From positions 1 through 64,000 of the forward strand of contig JADKCL010000033.1 in NCBI GenBank assembly GCA_016718825.1: a stretch of 64,000 bases of DNA. Reading direction: 5' to 3'. A program made the position numbers and the translations under genes. Below the pieces are notes generated by a model, which made no database searches, was not told where the DNA came from, and worked only from the letters and a program-made list of their open reading frames with translations. This document shows, piece by piece, positions 1 through 9,575 of this stretch (positions are counted from its first letter, which is position 1; each line of letters opens with the position of its first letter). The DNA comes from Bacteroidota bacterium. Its GTDB lineage: Bacteria; Bacteroidota; Bacteroidia; J057; JADKCL01.

Positions 1-338
1 AGCTGAAACATCCGCTCAATGGCTGACATTTCCATTTCCAAAAACCGTCCGCCCATGCCGTAACCCGCATTGTTGACGAGGATATCAAGCACGATGCCCT
101 TTGTCTTGAGCGCCGCCATCACCTGCAAAGCCGCATCAGGTGCCGTCAAGTCCTGCGCCAAAATCTGTACATCCACCTTGTACGCGGCCAAAATCTCCAC
201 TCGCAAGGCCTCCAATCGGTCAATTCGCCGCGCTACGATCACCAAAGGATAGCCCTTTGCCGCCAATTGACGGGCAAATTCCAAACCGATGCCGCTGCTT
301 GCACCGGTGACCAAAGCGTAGTTTTTTTGAGGGGACAT
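1..338 (-). CDS. Short-chain dehydrogenase/reductase (SDR), C-terminus outside window
   Basis: Reading leftwards from an ATG at 336-338, the N-terminal 112 residues of a classical SDR are visible. The cofactor motif TGASSGIG lies at residues 11-18 and the NNAGYG motif at 89-94, in the order and spacing of the NAD(P)-binding Rossmann fold of this family. Members reduce or oxidise carbonyl/hydroxyl groups on varied small molecules; the substrate cannot be inferred because the catalytic YxxxK part lies beyond base 1. An arginine pair (ARRID) after the second strand suggests NADP(H) preference. The start abuts a heptad repeat arm. The product is probably cytoplasmic. Confidence 0.85.
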   Translation of the reverse strand, partial: MSPQKNYALVTGASSGIGLEFARQLAAKGYPLVIVARRIDRLEALRVEILAAYKVDVQILAQDLTAPDAALQVMAALKTKGIVLDILVNNAGYGMGGRFLEMEMSAIERMFQ

Positions 339-342
339 GATT

Positions 343-602
343 GAATGGAGAATGGAGAATGGGGAATGAAAAATGGAATGGGGATCAGTGGGGGCGAAGC
401 TGAGTCTCGATGGCTATCAGCGAGACGAATGTAGATCAGCGGAAGGCGGAATGAGAATGAATTTGGATTAGGCGAAAAGTTTTGAATGCGAATGCAAACT
501 GGGAAATTCGTAGCGATTCAGAACCATATCATTCTTCATTCTGAATTAGCTTCGCTGAACGTCGTTTCTCAATTCTCCATTCTGAATTCTCAATTCTCCA
601 TT
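343..602. repeat. Heptad-repeat element with inverted arms (GAATGGA family)
   Basis: The left arm (about 343-380) is a degenerate run of the 7-mer GAATGGA. The right arm (about 565-602) is a run of TTCTCAA/TTCTCCA, the complement of the left unit. About 185 bases of non-repeated sequence lie between. The arms fill the space between the SDR start and the hydroxylase stop. The right arm contributes the last codons and TGA of the hydroxylase gene. Confidence 0.75.
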
Positions 603-1501
603 ACCAACTGCCCCGTGCTTTCCTTTTCAATGCGTTTGATCGGGAGGGCGATGCGGTGATGATGGAGATAGTTGGAGCAGAGGTTCCAATCTTCGTAGTA
701 GGTGCCCCAAAGACGGTCGTAGATGCTGAAAGCAGCCGCGTGGTTGATCAAGTTGCCGCGTTTGCAGTGGTGGAGCTTGTGGGCGTGGTTGTCCATGAAG
801 ATGTATTTCAACCAGCCGATGTTGTACGTCACCGAAGTATGGTCGGTGGCTTGCAGCATCAAAATCAAGGCATAAGCCACCCAAGTCGAGGCGAGGTCCA
901 TTCCCATGAAGTAGGAGATGAAAATCAGCGAGGGCTGGAACTGACTGATGGCGGTATCGACGAGCGAACTTTGATTGCCACGAAGAAAGTCCAATTCGGA
1001 GACGCTGTGGTGGGCAGCATGCTTTTTGCGGTAATATTTCAGAATCGGATTGTTGCCGCGGCTATGGCTCATCAAGCGGTGGATCCAATAATAGGCCAAA
1101 TCCAGCAAAAAGGTAGCGCCGATGATCAGCCACCAATTGTTGAAATGTTTGCCGTACAACGGGATGAACGAAAGTGCAAACCATCCGATGGTAATAAAAC
1201 CGCCGCCAACGAGGATACCTTTGTAAAACACCATGGTGAGTCCGTCAATGAACTCCTTGGTGGTGTATTTGGGGAGCTCCATCGAAGCATTTTTCTTTTC
1301 TTCGATCAAGGTAAAGGTCATGAAGATTGCAGAGACGATGAGAAATCCGATCGCTGCAGTCAAAAGTGTCACCCCGAAGATCGCGAGGAAAAGGATATAG
1401 GTAAAGGGAGAGCCCAAATGGCCAAAAATCCCGTAAATCACATTCCCTTTTTGCTCCTTGGGGATGTTGGGAGGTGGCAGTGTAACAAACGTTTGAGGCA
1501 T
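590..1501 (-). CDS. Sterol desaturase / fatty acid hydroxylase family membrane protein
   Basis: This is an integral-membrane di-iron oxygenase of the fatty acid hydroxylase superfamily. Three histidine clusters have the expected form: HRLMSH at about residues 141-146, HAAHH at 161-165 and HAHKLHH at 239-245, among hydrophobic segments. Family members hydroxylate or desaturate sterols, carotenoids or fatty-acyl lipids; the substrate here is unknown. I chose the ATG at 1499-1501 because the upstream in-frame extension to a GTG near 1654 adds 51 residues with no family character. The final codons (M-E-N-stop) are formed by the GGAGAATTGA heptad sequence, so the repeat array defines the C-terminus. 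Confidence 0.82.
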   Translation of the reverse strand: MPQTFVTLPPPNIPKEQKGNVIYGIFGHLGSPFTYILFLAIFGVTLLTAAIGFLIVSAIFMTFTLIEEKKNASMELPKYTTKEFIDGLTMVFYKGILVGGGFITIGWFALSFIPLYGKHFNNWWLIIGATFLLDLAYYWIHRLMSHSRGNNPILKYYRKKHAAHHSVSELDFLRGNQSSLVDTAISQFQPSLIFISYFMGMDLASTWVAYALILMLQATDHTSVTYNIGWLKYIFMDNHAHKLHHCKRGNLINHAAAFSIYDRLWGTYYEDWNLCSNYLHHHRIALPIKRIEKESTGQLVMEN

Positions 1502-1837
1502 AAATCCAAGCGTGACGAAACAATAATAGGTAGGGTTGAAGGAATCCAATCGGGTCCAGATCAACCGATACGACTCCGTGAAGGTAATGATTTTCGGGCA
1601 AATCCAATTCTTGGGCCTATAAAAACGTCGCCTGACTGACAGTGTTTTTTCCACAATTGCAAGTCGAATGGCTTGTCATTTGTCCATTTCCAACCATTCA
1701 GAGATCCCATTGAACCCGTGTGAAATGTCATTCGGCGACGAATTCAAGCAATTGTGCCGCTTTCCATTGGACTACAATCGGATATGCGCTAAATTGATTG
1801 CCTGATACTGTTTCCCTCATTGAATTTCCTCGAACGC

Positions 1838-4800
1838 ATGATGCCTCGCCATACCGCTTTCACCTTGTTTCTGCTGCTCGTTGTTGGATTTTTTGGCCGG
1901 ATCCATGCGCAGTTGCAAACAACCTCCAGCAACAATGCGACGATGTTGGTCAATCAGCTCATCGGTCCCGGCATCTCCGTGAGCAATGCAACAATCAATA
2001 CGCAACCCAATGCGGCGGGAACTTTTGTAAGCAATGGTTCCAATATCGGCTTGCCCGGAGGTGTTTTACTCACTTCGGGTGAGGTGGGCAATGCAATCGG
2101 TCCGAATCTCAACACGGGTATTTCCACCAGCCACGGAGCACCCGGCGACGCGCAATTGAATGCGCTTTCGTCCCCATTCATGACCGAGGATGCCTGCATT
2201 CTCGAATTTGACATCGTTGCAATCTGCGACACGATCCAGATTTCCTACGTCTTCGGTTCGGATGAATACGACGAATATGTCTGTTCTGACTTCACCGATG
2301 TCTTCGGCTTTTTCATTTCGGGTCCGGGCATCGTGGGCACGCAAAATATCGCCGTGATTCCCGGTTCGGCTACGCCGATTTCGATCAATACCGTCAATAT
2401 CGGGGCACCGGGGATGTTTTCCACCTTTCCGCTTCCGGGAAATTGCAATACGACCAATTCGGCGTTCTTCACAACCAACAATACCGGCACAACCGTTGAA
2501 TACGATGGATTTACGGTCCCCTTGATTGCCAAGTCGGCTGTCATTCCGTGCAGCACCTACCATATCAAACTCGCAATCGCGGATGCAGGAGATGATGCCC
2601 TGGATTCGGGGGTTTTTCTCGAACAAGGCGGCATTCGTTGTACGTCCACGCAGCTTTCCGTGAGCTCCTCGATCAACAATCCCGGCTATGTCAATGCCGT
2701 CGAGGGCTGTGTCAATGGCCGTTTTACCTTCACCCGCTCAGGCGATACCACACAGGCACAAACGGTGAATTACACCGTTGGCGGCACTGCAACACCCTTG
2801 TTTGACTATCCGCCGCTGCCGGGATCTGTGACATTCCCAGCCATGGTGAGCAGCGTCACGCTCAACATTGTTGCGACCGCAGACGGCCTTCCCGAAGGCA
2901 ATGAATCGGTCTTTGTCATTTTATCGGACTCCGTCTGTGGAACGGTATTCTCCGACACGGCCACCCTTTGGATTTCCGATCAAATTTCGGTGGATGCCGG
3001 TCCAAGTCAGGTCGTCTGTCAGGGAAATTCGGTGCAAATCGGGTTGCCCCCCGTGAATGGCGTGACCTATTCTTGGTTGCCTTCGACGAATTTGAGTGCT
3101 GGCAATATCTCCAATCCTGTCTTCCAGAATCCCAACGTCGGAACCTATGTCTATACCATGCTGGGAACGGATACTGCGGGCTGTCAAGGCGGGGATACGA
3201 TGACGGTCACCGTGTTGTTGAGTCCGACCGCCTCCTTTACCGTCGATTCATTGTTGTGCCAGGGTGACACCGTTTTGGTTACCTATACCGGAAATGCGCC
3301 GGGTAATGCCACCTACAATTGGAATTTCGGAGGCGGAACGGTCATTTCTGGAACTGGACAAGGGCCATATTTGATTCAGTTTACAACGCAGGGTCCGCGC
3401 AACATTTCGCTGACCGTGGGCGTCGGGAGTTGTACCTCGCTTCCCGTTTCACACGGGCTTTTTGTGAATTGGCGCCCCGTTATTACGATGAATCCCATCA
3501 ATCCTGACTGCTTTGGACAATCGGATGGGTCGGTTACCGTCTCCATCCTAAATGCAAATCCCCCCTTTAGCTTTCTGTGGAGCAATGGTGCAGTGACTTC
3601 GAGCTTGCAGAATATTCCGGCAGGAACCTATTCGGTGGTGGCAACGGATGCCAACGGCTGTGTGGATATTGGGAGTATCACCCTTACGCAGCCTACGCAA
3701 TTAACCTATCAGTTCGCAGTCGATTCCATTATCTGCAATGGCGGCACGGGGACGGCGACGATCACGCCGGCAGGCGGCACGCCACCCTATGCCTATCTAT
3801 GGTCCAATGGAGCCACGACCGCGGGCATCACGCCGACGACGGGCACTTATTCGGTCACTGTGACGGATTCCAAAGGCTGTACCGTGACGGAAACGGCGGT
3901 GCTCGACGAACCACCGATGGTTTCCCTCGCGATTGGCGGTGATTCCATCGCCTGCGACTACGAACAAGTGACTTTGACGGCGCTTTTGGGCGGCGGCGTG
4001 CCGCCTTACCAATACCAATGGTCGTCGATGCCGATTGGCGTCAGTGACACGACCGCAGTCATCACCGTGGATGCCGACCAAGACCGCATGTTTATCCTCA
4101 ACATCACCGATGCACAAGGCTGCCCGGGCCAAGCCACCTACTTCGTAGACGCCATTCCCCGGCCCTTCGTCGAATTTCGTCCCGACATCACCGGTGCTTG
4201 CGATTCGGCCACGGTCACCTTTATCAACACATCCCTTCCCGCCAATTCCAGCTACCTCTGGGAATTTTATGACGGGGCCACCTCGATCGCGCCCAATGCG
4301 GTTCACTGGTTTGGAAACGGGGTTTGGGGTGCCCAATTGACCGTGACCTCTCCGGAAGGATGTGTGAATTCGTTGAATTCGCCAGCCTTGGTCAACATCG
4401 TGCCGACGCCGGTCGCCTCTTTTGTCTCCGATCCGCAGATCTTGTTGGTCGATTATCTGCTGCTTTCGGAGGCCACGATTACCTTCAACAATACCTCACC
4501 GTGGTATGCCTCGGCCGTCAATTGGTCCTTTGGCAATGGCGACAGCGCCGATGTCGGTCAGGTGACCTATACCTATCCGGCGGCAGGATTGTACGATATC
4601 ACCATGACGGCCTACAACATTTACGGCTGTCACGACGATACGACGCAGACGCTGTTGATTCTCGACGATCCAGGGCTGTGGATTCCGACGGCATTTACAC
4701 CGAATGGCGATGGGCTGAACGACCGATTTACCATCGTGGGCATGCAGGTCAAAACCTTCAACATCGACGTTTATGACCGCTGGGGCAGGCTCACGTTCAG

Positions 4801-4939
4801 ATCCGATGACATCAACAATAGCTGGGACGGAAAAGTGGGCGGCGAATATGCCCCCGAAGGTGTCTATGTCTACAGAGTCAACGCCGTGCTCAATACCGGC
4901 CCGGTTCAGCGGCAAGGATCAGTCACCATCCTGAGGTAA
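1838..4939 (+). CDS. Secreted multidomain adhesin-like protein with T9SS type B (CHU_C) sorting domain
   Basis: This is a large cell-surface or secreted protein. A Sec signal peptide ends near GRIHAQ. It is followed by a choice-of-anchor-L-like N-terminal domain (roughly residues 30-270), a Calx-beta-like segment (about 280-380, ending GNESVFVIL), PKD/Ig-like modules and SprB-type repeats of the form WSNGAVT..AGTYSVVATDANGC. The C-terminal ~85 residues contain FTPNGDGLND and VYDRWG, the hallmark of the gliding-motility-associated C-terminal (type B) signal that directs export by the Bacteroidota type IX system. The ATG at 1838 is preferred to the TTG at 1820 because the signal peptide starts there. 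GTGAAAA heptads begin directly after the TAA stop. Confidence 0.88.
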   Translation: MMPRHTAFTLFLLLVVGFFGRIHAQLQTTSSNNATMLVNQLIGPGISVSNATINTQPNAAGTFVSNGSNIGLPGGVLLTSGEVGNAIGPNLNTGISTSHGAPGDAQLNALSSPFMTEDACILEFDIVAICDTIQISYVFGSDEYDEYVCSDFTDVFGFFISGPGIVGTQNIAVIPGSATPISINTVNIGAPGMFSTFPLPGNCNTTNSAFFTTNNTGTTVEYDGFTVPLIAKSAVIPCSTYHIKLAIADAGDDALDSGVFLEQGGIRCTSTQLSVSSSINNPGYVNAVEGCVNGRFTFTRSGDTTQAQTVNYTVGGTATPLFDYPPLPGSVTFPAMVSSVTLNIVATADGLPEGNESVFVILSDSVCGTVFSDTATLWISDQISVDAGPSQVVCQGNSVQIGLPPVNGVTYSWLPSTNLSAGNISNPVFQNPNVGTYVYTMLGTDTAGCQGGDTMTVTVLLSPTASFTVDSLLCQGDTVLVTYTGNAPGNATYNWNFGGGTVISGTGQGPYLIQFTTQGPRNISLTVGVGSCTSLPVSHGLFVNWRPVITMNPINPDCFGQSDGSVTVSILNANPPFSFLWSNGAVTSSLQNIPAGTYSVVATDANGCVDIGSITLTQPTQLTYQFAVDSIICNGGTGTATITPAGGTPPYAYLWSNGATTAGITPTTGTYSVTVTDSKGCTVTETAVLDEPPMVSLAIGGDSIACDYEQVTLTALLGGGVPPYQYQWSSMPIGVSDTTAVITVDADQDRMFILNITDAQGCPGQATYFVDAIPRPFVEFRPDITGACDSATVTFINTSLPANSSYLWEFYDGATSIAPNAVHWFGNGVWGAQLTVTSPEGCVNSLNSPALVNIVPTPVASFVSDPQILLVDYLLLSEATITFNNTSPWYASAVNWSFGNGDSADVGQVTYTYPAAGLYDITMTAYNIYGCHDDTTQTLLILDDPGLWIPTAFTPNGDGLNDRFTIVGMQVKTFNIDVYDRWGRLTFRSDDINNSWDGKVGGEYAPEGVYVYRVNAVLNTGPVQRQGSVTILR

Positions 4940-5137
4940 GTGAAAAGTGAAAAGTGAAAAGTGAAAAGTGAAAAGTCGCGTTGGTGCTGATCGTTTGTCG
5001 TCACATTTAGCGTGAGGTACTTTTCACTTTTCACTTCATTGAATTTCTCCAACAGCACCGATCCCACTGCTAACTGCTACTTTCTAACTGCTAACTCTGA
5101 TCGGTTCTTTTCACTTTTCACTATTAACTTTTAACTT
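4940..5137. repeat. Heptad-repeat element, GTGAAAA and AACTGCT families
   Basis: Five perfect GTGAAAA copies (4940-4976) start at the base after the upstream stop codon. A short unique centre follows. Then come complementary-strand units: TTTTCAC copies (about 5020-5036), AACTGCT/ACTTTCT units (about 5068-5098) and TTTTCAC/TTTTAAC units (about 5107-5137), ending six bases before the next ATG. Two unit families are mixed in one element. Confidence 0.8.
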
Positions 5138-5142
5138 ACAAA

Positions 5143-6741
5143 ATGCAGTCTGGAAAGGCACTTAAAGATTATAAAGGAGCAGATTCCTTTGATGCCATCG
5201 TGATCGGTTCGGGAATGGGCGGATTGACGGCGGCGGTGTTTTTGGCGAGGGCGGGCCGCAAGGTGCTGGTCTTGGAGAAACACTACGAATTCGGGGGCTT
5301 CACCCATGTTTTTTCACGGCGTGACTACGAATGGGATGTGGGAGTGCATTACCTCGGCGACATGGTGAAGCCGACCTCCGAAACTGCCCGGATTTTCAAC
5401 CTGATCAGCGGCGGCAAGTTGCAATGGGCACCTATGGAGGAAGCTTACGACCGCCTGATTTATCCCGACCGCAGTTATGATTTGTTGGCGGGCAAGGACA
5501 AGATGAAGGCGCAATTGAAGGCATGGTTTCCAACGGAGACAGCTGCGATTGATGCCTACTACGAATTGTTGCCACGGATGACGGGCTGGCGTTCGAAGTT
5601 GTATTTTGCAGAAAAAGCACTTCCCAAGCCGATTTCCGCTGTTTTGGGTGGAATGATGCGCCGACCTTGGCTGAAATATTCGGGGAAAACGACGGCGGAG
5701 GTCTTGGATGGGCTGACGCAAGATCCAAAGTTGCGGGCGGTCTTGACCGGTCAATGGGGCGATTACGGATTGCCGCCCAAACAAAGCAGCTTCGGCATCC
5801 AAGCGATGGTGGCAAGCCACTACCGGCACGGCGCCTGCTACCCCGTCGGTGGTTCGGCGCAATTCGCCAACACCATTATCGCCGAACTCGAACGCCTCGG
5901 CGGAAAAGTATTGCTCCGTGCCGAGGTGGCCGAAGTTTTGGAGGAAAATGGCCGCGCAAAAGGTGTTCGGATGGCCGATGGCCGCTGCTTTTTCGCCCTG
6001 AATGTCATCTCCAACGCCGGATTCGTCAACACGATGACCAAATTGCTGCCCGAAAAGCTGCGTTTGAACCCCAAGCAGATCGCAGACATGGGTTTGGAGG
6101 CCTCGGTGGGTCACGTCTGCCTCTACATCGGCCTGAAAAAGACAGCATCCGAATTGGCCCTTCCCAAAACCAACCTGTGGATTTATCCCGGCTACGATTA
6201 CGATGCGCAGTTGGCCAATTACCTCAAAAATCCGGATGGACCGCTGCCGTTGACCTATATCTCGTTCCCTTCGGCCAAGGATCCCGACTTCCTGAACCGA
6301 TTCCCCGGAAAATCGACCATCGAGATCATCACGGTCGCCCCTTGGGATTGGTACAGCGAATGGGAAGACGGAAAATGGAAGAAACGCGGCGAAGAATACG
6401 AAGCCAAAAAGGAGGCCATTTCCCAACGACTGCTCGCCGAATTGTACAAACACATGCCTTCCACGCAAGGTCATGTCGATTATTATGAGCTGAGCACGCC
6501 CTTGTCTACCAAGCACTTCAGCAATTATCCCGCAGGCGAATTGTACGGACTTTCGCATACCCCTGCCCGTTTCCGACAGCGGAAGTTAGGGGTGCGCACG
6601 CCCCTGAAAGGCTTGTGGATGGCAGGGCAGGATGCGGTGAGCTGTGGCGTGGCAGGCGGGATGTTTGGAGGGGTGCTTTGTGCCTCGGCCATCTTGATGC
6701 GGAATGTGATTGCGGGGGGTGCGTGGTGCATCCTTTCTTGA
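5143..6741 (+). CDS. FAD-dependent oxidoreductase, retinol saturase / CrtI-CrtISO-like
   Basis: A 532-residue flavoprotein of the phytoene desaturase superfamily. The N-terminal dinucleotide-binding motif VIGSGMGGLTAAVFLARAG lies at about residues 20-38, followed by the acidic end LVLEKH and the GGFTHVF segment. The sequence EWDVGVHYLGD near residue 65 resembles all-trans-retinol 13,14-reductase and carotenoid isomerase rather than amine oxidases. The C-terminal FAD segment GLWMAGQDAVSCGVAGGM is present. The likely reaction is a redox or isomerisation step on a polyene or carotenoid at the membrane surface; the substrate is not determined. The C-terminus runs about 20 residues past the family motif. 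Confidence 0.85.
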   Translation: MQSGKALKDYKGADSFDAIVIGSGMGGLTAAVFLARAGRKVLVLEKHYEFGGFTHVFSRRDYEWDVGVHYLGDMVKPTSETARIFNLISGGKLQWAPMEEAYDRLIYPDRSYDLLAGKDKMKAQLKAWFPTETAAIDAYYELLPRMTGWRSKLYFAEKALPKPISAVLGGMMRRPWLKYSGKTTAEVLDGLTQDPKLRAVLTGQWGDYGLPPKQSSFGIQAMVASHYRHGACYPVGGSAQFANTIIAELERLGGKVLLRAEVAEVLEENGRAKGVRMADGRCFFALNVISNAGFVNTMTKLLPEKLRLNPKQIADMGLEASVGHVCLYIGLKKTASELALPKTNLWIYPGYDYDAQLANYLKNPDGPLPLTYISFPSAKDPDFLNRFPGKSTIEIITVAPWDWYSEWEDGKWKKRGEEYEAKKEAISQRLLAELYKHMPSTQGHVDYYELSTPLSTKHFSNYPAGELYGLSHTPARFRQRKLGVRTPLKGLWMAGQDAVSCGVAGGMFGGVLCASAILMRNVIAGGAWCILS

Positions 6742-6874
6742 TGCGCGAAATGTGAAAACTTTTGTCACATGCCACGGGGCAATAGGGGGGCCATTTGACA
6801 TGGCAAACAGGTCATTGAATTGCCGATGGGATAATCCTGATAATGTTCAAGAATTCCCTTTACTTTCGCTCCCC

Positions 6875-7768
6875 ATGGGGAATCGACATCCACAAATTAC
6901 AAAATCCAGCGGCGCCATCGTGCCCTACGAGGCTTCCAAACTCAAAGCATCGCTCTTACGGGCAGGTGCGAGCAAGGAACTGAGCGAAGAGATCGCCAAG
7001 CGCATCAAGGGCATGTTGTATCCCGAGATTCCGACCGAGGAGATTTACCGCCGCGCCTACGAATTGCTGCGCGAGCACGGTGACCGCCATGCCGGACGCT
7101 ACAAACTGAAACAAGCCTTGCTCGAACTCGGCCCTTCAGGTTTTCCCTTCGAACGGTATGTCGGGGCCTTGTTGCAGCATTTGGGCTTTTCCGTCGAATT
7201 CGATTTGATTCTCCCGGGCAGATGTGTGCAGCATGAACTCGACGTCGTCGCCAAAAAGGACAGCCTCACCCGCATGGTTGAATGCAAATACCACCAACAA
7301 CGCGGCCAAAAGACCGACGTCAAGGTTTCCCTGTACATCCACGCGCGGTTTCAGGACTTGGAATCGCAATTTCAGTCCCACCATCCGCAGTTGACGCCGC
7401 ATTTTGAGGGTTGGCTATTCACCAATACCCGGTTCAGCGACGATGCCATTGCCTACGGGCGATGCGCAGGCTTGCACCTTGTCGCCTGGGACTATCCTGA
7501 AACGGGCAATTTGAAAGATATGATCGAGACCTCCGGCCTGTTTCCGATCACCTGTTTGGGAACCTTGGCACCGAGCGAAAAGGACGAATTGATGAACCGC
7601 AACATTGTATTGTGTCAGGACTTGGCGCATCACGTCCACGAACTCGAACGAGCCGGGCTCACGCAGGGCAGGATTGAAAGGGTCTTGGAGGAGGCGTCTA
7701 CGATCGTGGCTAAAATCAATGGAAACCATCATTCGCCTGATCGCCGCAATTCCCAGCAGGAGATCTGA
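6875..7768 (+). CDS. ATP-cone domain plus PD-(D/E)XK (Mrr-like) nuclease-fold protein
   Basis: About 297 residues. The N-terminal ~90 residues (SSGAIVPYEASKLKASLLRAG and onward) read as an ATP-cone, the nucleotide-binding module best known from ribonucleotide reductases and NrdR. The middle contains a restriction-endonuclease-like core: ELDVVAKK followed by MVECKYH, the acidic residue and ExK spacing of PD-(D/E)XK nucleases. This suggests a nucleotide-sensing DNA-cleaving or DNA-binding protein, possibly defensive. That role is inferred only from the domains. The ATG at 6875 is chosen because the upstream in-frame extension overlaps the previous gene and lacks domain character. A TACTTTCG promoter-like word lies at 6861-6868. 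The 3' end overlaps the convergent methyltransferase gene by 40 bases. Confidence 0.7.
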   Translation: MGNRHPQITKSSGAIVPYEASKLKASLLRAGASKELSEEIAKRIKGMLYPEIPTEEIYRRAYELLREHGDRHAGRYKLKQALLELGPSGFPFERYVGALLQHLGFSVEFDLILPGRCVQHELDVVAKKDSLTRMVECKYHQQRGQKTDVKVSLYIHARFQDLESQFQSHHPQLTPHFEGWLFTNTRFSDDAIAYGRCAGLHLVAWDYPETGNLKDMIETSGLFPITCLGTLAPSEKDELMNRNIVLCQDLAHHVHELERAGLTQGRIERVLEEASTIVAKINGNHHSPDRRNSQQEI

Positions 7769-8385
7769 AATTCAGCACCTTCCCAGGCAACAGTTTGTGT
7801 GTTGCTTTGAGCGATCCAGCCTTGTTGCGCCGCCATTTCGAAAAATGCCGGACTCATATGGCGTTCCGGATCGCTGAAAACCGCGACACCGTTGGGCGCC
7901 AACAATTTCGAGAGCGTGTCTAAAATCGGCGCATGGTTGCGGCGTTCGTAGAGCAAATCGGCACAGGCGATGTAGTCGAATTTCGGTTCGGTCGGAGGAT
8001 AGCGCCAATCCAAAAACCTTGTTTCGAGCGAAAACCCATTCGAAGCTGCACTTTCCCGGGCATATTCCAATGCTTCCTCGTACCAATCGGTCAAGGTCAC
8101 GCGCGCACCTGCCTGCGCTGCCGCCAATCCGGGCAAGGCTAGTCCGGCACCGAGCTCCAAAACGGATTTCCCGGCCAATTCGGGCAATTCTGAGAAATAA
8201 TTCGCCAAAGCAATGGAAGCCGGCCACAACATCGCCCAATAAGGCAGCCGTTCGTCACCGCCAAAGTCCTCTTCGGCGGTGTTCAGGATATAGGATTCCG
8301 CCCTGAGGGGCCGCCAAAGCTGAATGTGACCATTTCCGATGGGTATGGTGACAATTTCGCAGTCGAGGTTGGCAATTTTATTCAA
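7729..8385 (-). CDS. Class I SAM-dependent methyltransferase (Methyltransf_16-like)
   Basis: A 218-residue protein with the SAM-binding motif VLELGAGLALPGLAAA near residues 74-89, then TLTDWYEEAL as the acidic motif II. The sequence FGGDERLPYWAMLWPAS before motif I is characteristic of METTL/nicotinamide-N-methyltransferase-like proteins that modify protein lysines. The target here is unknown. No ATG lies at the apparent 5' end. The best start is TTG at 8383-8385, inside heptad-like repeat sequence, which may have replaced the original start context. The gene is convergent with, and overlaps by 40 bases, the nuclease-fold gene. Confidence 0.72.
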   Translation of the reverse strand: MNKIANLDCEIVTIPIGNGHIQLWRPLRAESYILNTAEEDFGGDERLPYWAMLWPASIALANYFSELPELAGKSVLELGAGLALPGLAAAQAGARVTLTDWYEEALEYARESAASNGFSLETRFLDWRYPPTEPKFDYIACADLLYERRNHAPILDTLSKLLAPNGVAVFSDPERHMSPAFFEMAAQQGWIAQSNTQTVAWEGAEFQISCWELRRSGE

Positions 8386-8432
8386 TGGAAAATGGGGAAT
8401 TTAGAATGGAGAATGGAGAATGGAAAATGGAG
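8380..8432. repeat. Heptad-repeat array (AATGGAG family)
   Basis: About seven consecutive 7-mers of the AATGGAG/AATGGAA/AATTTAG type upstream of the methyltransferase. It is the same family as the arms at 343-602. No clear complementary right arm is visible. The rest of 8433-8654 has a few GAAGCTAATT-like words but no gene that I can support. Confidence 0.65.
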
Positions 8433-8654
8433 ATACAGAGTGCGAATCGTGAAGCTAATTGAAGACTGCGAAGCTAATCAATGTCGCGAATTTAAGCTTG
8501 ATTCCAACGTTTTCGTTGACTTTGCGAACCTTTGCGGTTTTAACTGACAGAAGCCCCCCATGTAACCGCCCCGCTCGCGGGACTGGCGCCGATAGCACAG
8601 AGCGCATAGGTTCGCTCAGGTCGCAAAGTTGAAATGAAAATGAGAAATTCCTGC

Positions 8655-9575
8655 TCAATTCTGTGCCGAAAACCGCTTCAGAAAGCTCCAAATCGCCTCC
8701 ATGCCGTCGTAGTCACGGCTTGTGCGGCCAATCAGTTTTTCCCCGAGGTATTGTTTTTTACCCGGTAGGGTATGCCCGCCGCCTTTGACTTCCCAAAGTT
8801 GTACTTCGGCGGCGTTGCTGCAATCTTGCCAAAAGTGTAGGATGGTCGCTGTGCCGTCATCCACCGTGTCTGCCATTGGCAGCGTCATCACGACGTCACA
8901 GTCGCCTTGCTGCGTGTACAACCTCAGAAATTCGGGAGTCGCCATCACCTTTTCCTGATCCCGCACCGAAATCGGACCGCCGTTCCACTTGATCAAGGGA
9001 TCTTCCGTCCCATTCATCACGATCATCGGCAGGATCGTTTTGGGAATCGAACGGTCGGCATGGCCCTCCGTCGCCGAAGCCACGATCACGCCGATTGCGG
9101 CAAGGCGGTTCGGCATTTGGGTGGCCAAGGTCAAGGTCATGAATCCGCCGTTGCTCATGCCGACACAGTAGATTTTTGCCGGATCGATGCGGTAAGCGCT
9201 GCACATCCGATCCAGCAAACTTCCAAGGAATTTCACATCGTCCACCTCGGCCTCGTGGGCGGGTGTGCGGAGGCGACCGTCATTCCAGGATTTGCGGTAC
9301 CCATCCGGCGCAACGACCACGAAGCCTTCACGGTCGGCAAGCCTTCTGATTCCAGTGTATCCGAGGAACTTGCTGCCGGTCCCGAGCCGTCCATGCAGCA
9401 GCAAGACCAGCGGGTATTTTTGCTGCGGATCATAGCCTTTGGGGAGGTAAGCGTGGTAGGTCCGGGCAATTCCTCCGGATGAGAGGATGCCATCGGTGAC
9501 TTGGGCTTGCAGGGGTTGTCCAATGCCGAGTACCAGGAGGAGCAAGAGGTAGAGGTGAATTCTTTTCGTTGACAT
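8655..9575 (-). CDS. Secreted PHB-depolymerase/feruloyl-esterase-family (LpqC-like) hydrolase
   Basis: A 306-residue alpha/beta hydrolase with a signal peptide (residues 1-24, ending LQAQ). The oxyanion region LVLLLHGRLG is followed by the nucleophile elbow GMSNGGFM near residue 137 (GxSxG) and a C-terminal GGGHTLPG containing the likely catalytic histidine. This is the LpqC/poly(3-hydroxybutyrate) depolymerase-like esterase architecture. Such enzymes cleave esters of polyhydroxyalkanoates or plant phenolic esters outside the cytoplasm. The exact substrate is not predictable. A TAGATTTG promoter-like word is read on the minus strand at 9637-9644. Confidence 0.8.
   Translation of the reverse strand: MSTKRIHLYLLLLLVLGIGQPLQAQVTDGILSSGGIARTYHAYLPKGYDPQQKYPLVLLLHGRLGTGSKFLGYTGIRRLADREGFVVVAPDGYRKSWNDGRLRTPAHEAEVDDVKFLGSLLDRMCSAYRIDPAKIYCVGMSNGGFMTLTLATQMPNRLAAIGVIVASATEGHADRSIPKTILPMIVMNGTEDPLIKWNGGPISVRDQEKVMATPEFLRLYTQQGDCDVVMTLPMADTVDDGTATILHFWQDCSNAAEVQLWEVKGGGHTLPGKKQYLGEKLIGRTSRDYDGMEAIWSFLKRFSAQN

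Noticed and set aside
656..1639. 327-codon open frame on the plus strand
   Set aside because: Antisense to the hydroxylase whose three His boxes are certain.
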